Assembly (NCBI GenBank): GCA_041593595.1
Contig: JBFHNV010000011.1
Location: forward strand, 1-49,467
Reading direction: 5' to 3'
Origin: JBFHNV01 sp041593595
GTDB taxonomy: Bacteria > Pseudomonadota > Gammaproteobacteria > HK1
Length of the DNA: 49,467 nt
Below, piece by piece: positions 43,349 through 49,467 of this stretch. The translations under genes were made by a program, and so were the position numbers. The notes below the pieces were generated by a model that saw only the letters and a program-made list of their open reading frames with translations, made no database searches and had not been told where the DNA came from. How positions within the stretch are numbered: position 1 is the stretch's first letter; each line of letters begins with the position of its first letter.

Positions 43349-43831
43349 GTGACTCCCACCTCCAAATCCGCGGCCGTCGCCCTCCTCGTCGCCATCACCC
43401 TTTCCGCCTGCGACTTCCGCTACTCATCGGAAACCGCCGGTCACGGCGTGGGATTCGAGGAACCGGCCACCGCCGAGGCGCTGTCGCGGGCGCTCACGGC
43501 AGAGCAGATCCCGCACGAGGTGAGCGCTCGGGACGGCCTGTCCGTCGTGACCTGGACGGTCGAGCACGACGCGGACGCGAATCGGATCCTGCGGGTGGTG
43601 GAGGGGAGGCCGCCGGAAGATACCCGGTCGCTGTGTTTCGGGAGCGAGGATCGCCAGGCGCGGCTGGCAGCCTCGCTGGACCGGCACGGCGTGCCCCACG
43701 TGGCGCGTCCACGCCACCCGGACGGCTGGTGCGTGCACTGGTCGAAGGACGTGGACGACGCGGTGGCCGCGGCGGACGCCAACTACAGGCAGATCCGCGA
43801 GCTGGAGCGCTCGCGTGGCGCGCGGCAGTGA
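43349..43831 (+). CDS. Lipoprotein of unknown function
   Basis: 160 aa with a GTG start. The signal peptide ends in the lipobox LSAC with Cys21, predicting a lipid-anchored periplasmic or outer-membrane protein; the +2 Asp (CDF) would favour retention in the inner membrane by the Lol rule. The mature part shows a duplicated pattern, 'ALSRALTAEQIPHEVSARDG' and 'LAASLDRHGVPHVARPRHPDG', each followed by a W-containing strand (VVTWTVE, WCVHWSKD). This suggests two copies of a small alpha-beta unit. I know no family. The preceding 270 nt (43074-43348) show only a weak GC-rich hairpin. Confidence 0.78.
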   Translation: MTPTSKSAAVALLVAITLSACDFRYSSETAGHGVGFEEPATAEALSRALTAEQIPHEVSARDGLSVVTWTVEHDADANRILRVVEGRPPEDTRSLCFGSEDRQARLAASLDRHGVPHVARPRHPDGWCVHWSKDVDDAVAAADANYRQIRELERSRGARQ

Positions 43832-44176
43832 GCGGGCGGCGGCGCGCGTGTACCCGCGGGGTCGTCCGGGCCGCCGGGACCAGCGCGAGAGCCTGCGGCC
43901 GCGGCCACGGCGCGCGGTGGGTCACGCCACCCCTCATCGTGGCTCGGACATGAGCGCCTGGGGGTGATCCGGCACCTCGTCCTTCCTGTCCTCCCGCTCG
44001 ACCCGCCGATCCGCTACCCTTTTCCACGGCAAGCCGGGCGGGGCCGGTGCGTGCTCCGATCGACGAGCGGTCGGAATCGGGGACGCACGATGACGCGTCT
44101 CGTCCGCCCCCCGCTCGCGCCGAACCACGGCATCGCTTCGAGGCGAAACGCACAGGCAACAACGGAGGAGAATCCC
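43832..44176. other. Intergenic region upstream of the aldehyde dehydrogenase
   Basis: About 345 nt with no convincing ORF, repeat or promoter match. It ends with the strong GGAGGAG ribosome-binding site (44164-44170) of the dehydrogenase gene. Confidence 0.45.
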
Positions 44177-45664
44177 GTGGCCGACCTGCCCCGTCTCAAC
44201 ATGTACATCGACGGCGAGTTCGTAGCGCCCGTCAGCGGCGAGTACTTCGAGAGCTACAACCCGTACACCGCGAAACCGTGGAGCCTGGTCGCGCGCGGCG
44301 GTGCCGAGGACGTCGACCGCGCCGTTGAGGCCGCGTCGCGCGCCTTCAACACCGGCGAGTGGCCGAAGCTCAACCCGACCCAGCGCGGCGCGCTGCTGCG
44401 CCGCGTCGCCGACCTGCTCGCGGCCAACGCGCAGCGCCTGGCCGAGATCGAGGTCAAGGACAACGGCAAGCTCATCAGCGAGATGGGCATGCAGCTCAAG
44501 TACGTGCCGCAGTGGTACTACTACTTCGGCGGGCTCGCGGACAAGATCGAGGGCGCGGTCATCCCCATCGACAAGCCCGAGACCTTCAACTTCACGCGCC
44601 GCGAGCCGCTCGGCGTGGTCGGCGCCATCACGGCATGGAACTCGCCGCTGCTGCTCGCCACCTACAAGATGGCGCCGGCGCTGGCCGCCGGCAACACGGT
44701 GGTGCTCAAGCCCAGCGAGTACACCTCGGCCTCGGCGCTCGAGTTCGTCAAGCTTTTCGAGGAGGCGGGCTTCCCCAAGGGCGTGGTGAACGTGGTCACC
44801 GGCTTCGGCAACGAGGTCGGGCAGCCGCTGGTGGATCACCCGAAGGTGGCCAAGATCACCTTCACCGGGTCCGACCGCACCGGCCAGCGCATCTACGAGA
44901 GCGCCGCGAAGACGCTGAAGAAGGTGAGCCTCGAGCTCGGCGGCAAGTCGCCCAACATCGTGTTCGACGACGCCGTGATGGAGAACGCCGTGAAGGGCGC
45001 GGTGTCCGGGATCTTCGCCGCCACCGGCCAGACCTGTATCGCCGGCTCGCGGCTGCTGGTGCAGGAGAGCATCCACAACGAGTTCGTCGACAAGCTGGTG
45101 TCCTTCGCGAAGACCGCGAAGATGGGCAACCCCATGGACCCGGAGACCCAGGTCGGGCCGGTGACCAACGAGATGCAGTTCGAGAAGGTGCTGGGCTACC
45201 TGGACGTGGCCAAGGGTGAAGGCGCGACGCCCGTGCTGGGCGGACACCGGGCCCAACGGCCCGAGTGCGGCGAGGGCTGGTTCGTGGAGCCCACCATCTT
45301 CACCGGCGTCGAGAACAGGATGCGCATCGCCCAGGAGGAGGTGTTCGGGCCGGTGCTGTCGGTGATCCCCTTCCGCGACGAGGAGGAGGCGGTGGCGATC
45401 GGCAACGACGTGGTGTTCGGGCTGGCCGCGGGGGTGTGGACGAGCAGCATCCGCCGCGCGCTCAACATGTCCGAGCGCCTGCGCGCGGGCACGGTGTGGG
45501 TGAACACCTACCGGGCGGTTTCGTACATGTCCCCCTTCGGCGGCTACAAGCGCAGCGGCCTCGGGCGCGAGAACGGCCAGCAGGCCATCGACGAGTACCT
45601 GCAGACCAAGAGCGTGTGGATCTCCACCGCCACCGAGGTGCCGAACCCGTTCGTGATGCGCTGA
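44177..45664 (+). CDS. NAD(P)-dependent aldehyde dehydrogenase
   Basis: 495 aa, GTG start with GGAGGAG 6 nt upstream. It is a complete ALDH: Asn155 (TAWNSPLLL), Lys178 (VVLKPSEYT), Gly-rich FTGSDRTGQ, general base Glu253 (LELGGKSPN), catalytic Cys287 (GQTCIAGSR), and the C-terminal 'PFGGYKRSGLGRENG'. It oxidises an aldehyde to the acid; the substrate is not evident. A GMC oxidoreductase remnant lies just downstream on the opposite strand, so this may once have been part of an alcohol-to-acid pathway (inference). Confidence 0.93.
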   Translation: MADLPRLNMYIDGEFVAPVSGEYFESYNPYTAKPWSLVARGGAEDVDRAVEAASRAFNTGEWPKLNPTQRGALLRRVADLLAANAQRLAEIEVKDNGKLISEMGMQLKYVPQWYYYFGGLADKIEGAVIPIDKPETFNFTRREPLGVVGAITAWNSPLLLATYKMAPALAAGNTVVLKPSEYTSASALEFVKLFEEAGFPKGVVNVVTGFGNEVGQPLVDHPKVAKITFTGSDRTGQRIYESAAKTLKKVSLELGGKSPNIVFDDAVMENAVKGAVSGIFAATGQTCIAGSRLLVQESIHNEFVDKLVSFAKTAKMGNPMDPETQVGPVTNEMQFEKVLGYLDVAKGEGATPVLGGHRAQRPECGEGWFVEPTIFTGVENRMRIAQEEVFGPVLSVIPFRDEEEAVAIGNDVVFGLAAGVWTSSIRRALNMSERLRAGTVWVNTYRAVSYMSPFGGYKRSGLGRENGQQAIDEYLQTKSVWISTATEVPNPFVMR

Positions 45665-45706
45665 GCGCGAGGCGGCGCGGCGCATCCATGTCCGGTTAGC
45701 GGCATC

Positions 45707-46003
45707 TCAGGGGCCACCGGCCCGGTACGGGCCGGGCCAGAGCTCCTCCTGCACGCAGGACCGGAACGGATCGCTGTGCAGGATACGGCGGCTGAGCCGC
45801 ATGGCCGCGAGCAGGATGCGGCGGTCCCCGGGCTCGGCGAGGTAGCTCGCCTGGATCTCCGGCTGCCGGAACGGATCCGCCGACACCGCGCGCACGTGCC
45901 CGGCGCTTTCCGGGCGCTGCTGCCAGCACGCGACCGTCGCGCCGGGTCAGCGCGTACCTCGCGACCTCGCCGAGCAGCGACAGGGCGCGGACCCGGTCAA
46001 GGC
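45707..46003 (-). pseudogene. GMC (choline-dehydrogenase-like) oxidoreductase remnant
   Basis: The minus strand encodes a GMC C-terminal domain piece, 'QQRPESAGHVRAVSADPF' followed by 'QASYLAEPGDRRILLAAMRLSRRI', ending at a TGA at 45707. Further upstream, in another frame, RVRALSLLGEVARYALTRRDG matches the family's mid-protein helix. A TGA lies in the first frame between them, so the gene has lost most of its length and has a frameshift or deletion. The FAD-binding domain is absent. Confidence 0.65.
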
Positions 46004-46024
46004 CCGGGCCGGGCTGACGTGCCG

Positions 46025-46044
46025 GCCGCGGTTATATCCGCGGC
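46025..46044. terminator. Hairpin downstream of the TauD-like gene
   Basis: GCCGCGG at 46025-46031 pairs with CCGCGGC at 46038-46044 around a TTATAT loop, about 90 nt after the TauD-like stop. It is a 7-bp all-GC stem without a clear T-run on either strand. Confidence 0.35.
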
Positions 46045-46135
46045 TTCGCGACCCACCGCCCGCCGGAGACCGGCGAGCAGGTCGCGACGCGTGTGCACCC
46101 AGCCGCGCAGCCACCGCGGGCGTGCCGTCGCGCGC

Positions 46136-47143
46136 TCACGCGGCCCAGCTCCTCGCCTCGCCGGCGTACTCCGGGCCCGGGTTGCCGGACACGGTGGTGC
46201 GCCACATGACCCGCTCGCAGACCGTGGCGTCGAACCAGGTGGCGCAGTGGATCAGCGCCCGGTTGTCGTAGACCACCAGATCGCCCGCCCGCCACTCGTG
46301 GACGTACACGAACTCGGGCCGGGTGTAGTGGGCCATCAGCTCGTAGAGCAGTTGCGCGCCCGCCCCGTCCACGCCGGGCTCCAGCCCGGCGAACGGTCCG
46401 TCCACCCAGTCCATCTGCCCGCCCTCGCACAGGTACAGGGCGCGCCGGCCGGTGACCGGGTGCACCCGCACCACCGGCTGGCGCTGCGGACGGAGGGTGG
46501 CGGGCAGCGGCCGCGGCGCCTCGCCGGCGCGCACCGCCTGCTCCGAGCGCCCGCTGCCCGGCTTCGCGTGGATCCCCACGAGCCCCTCCGCCCGGCGCCG
46601 CAGCGTCTGCGGCAGGGCCTCGTACGCGAGGACGCCGCTGGCGTAGAGGGTCTGGCCCTGGCCGGGGGGAGCCGGCGCCACCGCGTGGAACAGGGACACG
46701 TCCGGCGGCGGGCGGCGGTAGCTCTGGTCGCTGTGCCAGCCCCGGCGGTGCGGGAAGCGAAGCGGCAGGCCGCCGTGCGCGTCCCTCGGCGGGTCCGGCG
46801 GCGGGGGCGGGGCGCGGTTCACCGGCGCCGCGTTGGACACCACCAGGATCTGCGGCACCCGCGGGTGGATCATGTGCCGCTCCATGCCGGTCTCCCGGTA
46901 GTCCTCCACCTCGCGGCCGAACAGCCGGCTCAGGCGCAGCAGCAGCTGCGGCGCCTCGCGCACGGCATCCAGGCCCGGCAGCACCAGCAGGCCGAGGGCG
47001 GCGTCCAGGGCCGCGGGCAGCACCTCCGGCTGCGCCTCCGCCAGCGCCACGACCCCGGCGGCGTCCGCCGTGCCCGGCGCGCGCGCCCGCGCACCGAAGG
47101 AGGCGCCCGGGATTGGCTCGATGCGGAACGGCCCGTCGCTCAT
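46136..47143 (-). CDS. TauD/TfdA-like Fe(II)/2-oxoglutarate dioxygenase
   Basis: 335 aa from the ATG at 47143; the longer frame upstream is unnatural in composition. The facial triad is His137 and Asp139 (GWHSDQSY) plus His299 (IHCATWF), with Arg311 or Arg315 (RVMWRTTV) for 2-oxoglutarate. The jelly-roll layout matches TauD/TfdA enzymes, which oxidise small sulfonates, aryloxyacids or related acids. Substrate unknown. A Pro-rich loop (APPPPPDPPRDAHGG, about 111-125) before the triad is unusual. It is divergent from a truncated flavin-enzyme gene. Confidence 0.85.
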   Translation of the reverse strand: MSDGPFRIEPIPGASFGARARAPGTADAAGVVALAEAQPEVLPAALDAALGLLVLPGLDAVREAPQLLLRLSRLFGREVEDYRETGMERHMIHPRVPQILVVSNAAPVNRAPPPPPDPPRDAHGGLPLRFPHRRGWHSDQSYRRPPPDVSLFHAVAPAPPGQGQTLYASGVLAYEALPQTLRRRAEGLVGIHAKPGSGRSEQAVRAGEAPRPLPATLRPQRQPVVRVHPVTGRRALYLCEGGQMDWVDGPFAGLEPGVDGAGAQLLYELMAHYTRPEFVYVHEWRAGDLVVYDNRALIHCATWFDATVCERVMWRTTVSGNPGPEYAGEARSWAA

Positions 47144-47245
47144 GGCCGGCCCATTACAGCACGCCGCACAGCACGCCGGTGCGCGTGCGTGGGCCCGGGA
47201 GCAGGTGTCACGGTGGCCGCGCGGCCACCTCCCACGGAAGGCCGC

Positions 47246-47419
47246 ATGGCCCACACCCACGACGCCATCATCATCGGCACCGGCCAGGCCGGACTGCCGC
47301 TCGCAAGGAGCCTCACCGACGCCGGCCTGGAGTCCGCCGTCATGGAGCACAAGCCGGTGGGGGGCACCTGCGTGAACGTGGGCTGCGTCCCAACCAAGAC
47401 CCTGGTGGCCAGCGCGCAT
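47246..47419 (+). pseudogene. N-terminal remnant of a pyridine nucleotide-disulfide oxidoreductase (MerA/Lpd-like)
   Basis: GGAAGG lies 5 nt before an ATG that opens MAHTHDAIIIGTGQAGLPLA (FAD-binding GxGxxG) and continues to the redox-active 'GGTCVNVGCVPTKTLVASA', about 57 residues. Homology stops near 47419, immediately before the end of alkB on the other strand, so more than 85% of the usual 450-aa enzyme is missing. The start signals are intact, so a short peptide may still be made. Confidence 0.75.
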
Positions 47420-47429
47420 CCACCGCGCG

Positions 47430-48062
47430 TCAGCGGTCGGCGATCCTGCGGAAGGTCAGGTTGATGCGGGGACCCACCGGGCGCGACGTCTTCGGCAGCG
47501 AGTGGCGCCAGGCGTGCTGGGTGGGACCGGCCATCAGCAGCAGCGAGCCGTGCCCGAGCACGATGTCGACCGGAGCAAGGTCGCGGCGGCGCTTGTGCCG
47601 CAGCACGAAGCGCCGCGGAGCGCCGAGGCTCACCGAGGCGATGAGCGGCCGCACGCCGAGCTCCGGCTCGTCATCGGCATGCCAGCCCATGCTGTCGCGT
47701 CCGTCGCGATAGAGGTTCGCGAGCACGCTGTCGAAGCGCGCGCCCGCGGCTTCGCACACCGCGGCGCGCACGCGCAGCACCGCGGGGGTCCACGGCTCGG
47801 GGTGCAGCGTGATCCCGGAGTACGTGTAGACGGCCCCCGGATCGCCCTGCCACGCCGAGAGTCGGGGGCACGGGTGCTCGCGACCGGCGATCCGCACCCG
47901 GTGCTGCTCCCACGCGACCTCGGCGCGCAGCGCGTCGAACAGTCGGTCGGCCTCGTCGGGCGCGAACAGGCACGGGTCGTAGCGCAGATCGGCGTCGGGA
48001 GCCTCGATGCGCCGCGTCCGTTCGGACCGCGGTCGAGCCAGGGTGTCGGCGGCGTCATGCAT
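47430..48062 (-). CDS. alkB: AlkB-family DNA/RNA dealkylating dioxygenase
   Basis: 210 aa. The Fe(II)/2-oxoglutarate site is complete: His128 and Asp130 (GWHADDE), the distal His of TQHAWRHSLPK (about 187), and Arg199 and Arg205 (PRINLTFRR). The substrate-lid segment 'YTYSGITLHPEPW' resembles the ALKBH2/3-like bacterial group. Expected role: oxidative removal of methyl groups from 1-methyladenine and 3-methylcytosine in damaged nucleic acid. It lies downstream of cbpA-cbpM on the same strand after about 100 nt. Confidence 0.92.
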   Translation of the reverse strand: MHDAADTLARPRSERTRRIEAPDADLRYDPCLFAPDEADRLFDALRAEVAWEQHRVRIAGREHPCPRLSAWQGDPGAVYTYSGITLHPEPWTPAVLRVRAAVCEAAGARFDSVLANLYRDGRDSMGWHADDEPELGVRPLIASVSLGAPRRFVLRHKRRRDLAPVDIVLGHGSLLLMAGPTQHAWRHSLPKTSRPVGPRINLTFRRIADR

Positions 48063-48160
48063 CGCTCCGATTCTAGAGCGATGCGTCGGATCCGGGCGCT
48101 CGCGGGGCTGGATCCCTCGACTCGCGCCGCCGCGAGGAAGTGGCAATGCGGTACACACTC

Positions 48161-48475
48161 CTAGCGCCCGCGCGCCCGCAGTCGCGCCTCGAGCGCTTCG
48201 ATCCGCTCGAGCAGCTCGATCGCGAGGGCGACGCCCTCGAAGTTGACGCCGAGATCGCGATGCAGGCGCATCGCGACCATTGCCCGCCGCAGGCTGCCGG
48301 CGGAGAAGGACCACCGGCCCGAGGTCTCCCCTCGCGGCTCGATGATGCCCTCCTCGACGAGGGTGACGATGACGTCCGCATGGACGCCGCAGCAGCGGCA
48401 CAGGTCGCCCAGGCTGAGCGTGTGCTCGTCGTCGATCACCTGGCCGGTGATCGAGGAGAGTGATTCGTCGACCAT
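48161..48475 (-). CDS. cbpM: CbpM-like modulator of CbpA
   Basis: 104 aa, MerR-like helix-turn-helix fold of the CbpM family: LSLGDLCRCCGVHADVIVTLVEEGIIEPRG, then a helical tail 'LHRDLGVNFEGVALAIELLERIEALEARLRA'. CbpM binds the J-domain of CbpA and blocks its action with DnaK. It starts 6 nt after the cbpA stop, so the pair is one operon. The cysteine pair CRCC is notable. Confidence 0.9.
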   Translation of the reverse strand: MVDESLSSITGQVIDDEHTLSLGDLCRCCGVHADVIVTLVEEGIIEPRGETSGRWSFSAGSLRRAMVAMRLHRDLGVNFEGVALAIELLERIEALEARLRARGR

Positions 48476-48481
48476 TCCGGT

Positions 48482-49429
48482 TCAGTCTCCCTCGCGTGCG
48501 CGGGGATCGAACGAGAAGCGCCGCGCCATCTCGCGGTACGCCTCGCGCCCCGCCTCGGTGTCCGCCGGCGGCAGCACGATCTGCACCACCGCGTAGAGAT
48601 CGCCGGGCTCACGCCCCGGCAGCCCCCGGCCGCGCAGCCGCAGCCGCCGGCCCTGCTGCGAGCCCGGCGGCACCGTGAGTCCGACCGGGCCGGAAGGCGT
48701 CATCACCTCCACCTTCGCGCCGAGCGCTGCCTCCCACGGCGCGACCGGCACGTCCATGTGCACGTCCGCGCCGTCGACGCGGAACCGGCCGTGGTGCCGG
48801 AACTCCACCTCCAGGTAGAGATCCCCCGCCGGCCCGCTCCCGATTCCCGGGCCGCCCTGGCCGGCGAGGCGGATGTGCTGGCCGGGACGGATGCCCTTCG
48901 GGATGTGCACGTTCAGGGTGCGCTCGCGTGCGACCACGTGTCCGTCCTCCGTGACCTCGGGCACCCGCAGGCGGATCGTACGGGTCGCGCCTCGATAGGC
49001 GTCCTCCACCTCCACCACCACCCTGGCGTGGTGGTCCTCGCCGCGCATGCGGACGGCGTGCGCGGCGCGCGAGTCGCGCTCGGCGTGCATGCGCCCGAAC
49101 AGCTCCTCGAAGAAATCGCTGAAGCCGTGGGCGCCGGGGCCGGTGAACCCGCCGCCGCGGAACTCGAAGCCCGCGTCCCAGTCCGGCGGCGGCCGGAACT
49201 CTTCCCCCGCCCGCCACGAACTGCCGAGCTGATCGTAGGCGGCGCGCTTCTCAGGATCCTTCAGGACCTCGTACGCCTCACCGAGCTCCTGGAAGCGCTC
49301 GGTCGCGTCGGGCTCCTTGCTGACGTCCGGATGGTACTTGCGGGCGAGCTTGCGATAGGCGCGCTTGATCTCGTCCTGGGTGGCGTCGCGCGCGACGCCC
49401 ATCGTCGAGTAGTAGTCCTTGAAATCCAT
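48482..49429 (-). CDS. cbpA: DnaJ-family co-chaperone / curved DNA-binding protein
   Basis: 315 aa; the ATG at 49429 is chosen because GGTGGAG lies 6 nt upstream. The J-domain (about 1-70) has the HPD motif at 33-35 (KYHPDVSK). A Gly/Phe-rich linker (GFEFRGGGFTGPGAHGFSDFFEELFG) follows, then two beta-sandwich C-terminal substrate-binding domains (FRVDGADVHMDVPVAPWEAALG, 'TVPPGSQQGRRLRLRGRGLPG'). There is no zinc-finger domain, which separates CbpA from DnaJ. It stimulates DnaK and can bind curved DNA. It is encoded immediately upstream of its modulator cbpM. The promoter would lie in the last 38 nt of the window or beyond. Confidence 0.94.
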   Translation of the reverse strand: MDFKDYYSTMGVARDATQDEIKRAYRKLARKYHPDVSKEPDATERFQELGEAYEVLKDPEKRAAYDQLGSSWRAGEEFRPPPDWDAGFEFRGGGFTGPGAHGFSDFFEELFGRMHAERDSRAAHAVRMRGEDHHARVVVEVEDAYRGATRTIRLRVPEVTEDGHVVARERTLNVHIPKGIRPGQHIRLAGQGGPGIGSGPAGDLYLEVEFRHHGRFRVDGADVHMDVPVAPWEAALGAKVEVMTPSGPVGLTVPPGSQQGRRLRLRGRGLPGREPGDLYAVVQIVLPPADTEAGREAYREMARRFSFDPRAREGD

Positions 49430-49467
49430 GCGTTGCTCCACCATGCAGGTGAAATAAACAGGTCACC

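Overview
The window is GC-rich chromosomal DNA from what looks like a free-living member of the Pseudomonadota, most likely a gammaproteobacterium. This is inferred from gene content: a PrsT-type TPR protein beside a PEP-CTERM cargo gene, cbpA-cbpM, a tandem PPK2 (Pap-type) protein, a UbiB-like kinase, a GcvA-like LysR regulator and Gram-negative lipoproteins. I see no rRNA or tRNA gene, no CRISPR array, no intact insertion sequence and no phage block. Most genes are ordinary single-domain enzymes, but several small or degraded loci sit between them.

Left part (1-8.4 kb): a perfect hairpin, a small secreted protein with its own terminator, and a 26-residue ORF behind a Shine-Dalgarno sequence that matches the whole 3' tail of 16S rRNA. 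These are followed by minus-strand genes for an NTF2-like protein, a 45-aa DUF3096-type membrane peptide, and a translationally coupled envelope pair (glycine zipper plus SH3, and a partner). Next come an amidohydrolase with a buried Tat-like motif and a six-repeat propeller protein, then a low-GC two-gene unit (zinc-ribbon-like protein plus 3-TM protein) carrying a 39-bp tandem repeat.

Central part (8.4-34.6 kb): a 1191-aa fused double ABC exporter and a LysR regulator face a three-gene operon (hydroxypyruvate reductase-like, glyA, serine-glyoxylate aminotransferase). The shared intergenic region holds a T-N11-A box directly upstream of a good sigma70 promoter. Together these enzymes would convert glyoxylate, glycine and C1 units through serine and hydroxypyruvate to glycerate, as in the serine cycle. 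Then come a tandem PPK2 phosphotransferase, a PrsT/PEP-CTERM pair, a hydantoinase/oxoprolinase A-B pair, an unknown membrane-anchored protein, an unknown protein coupled to a UbiB-like kinase, a membrane-anchored seven-repeat RCC1 propeller and an M28 peptidase.

Right part (34.6-49.5 kb): an orphan Nif11-type RiPP precursor, an FHA-EAL signalling protein, a molybdopterin oxidoreductase with an MFS transporter, a membrane metallophosphoesterase, a lipoprotein, an aldehyde dehydrogenase, a TauD-like dioxygenase, and a minus-strand cbpA-cbpM-alkB cluster. Between 41 and 47.5 kb lie remnants of four genes (citE-like, LysR, GMC oxidoreductase, flavin disulfide oxidoreductase), so this segment has been rearranged and eroded. 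The most interesting candidates are the Nif11 precursor without visible modification enzymes, the 26-aa ORF with the perfect ribosome-binding site, and the deletion scar in a formerly divergent lysR-citE pair.
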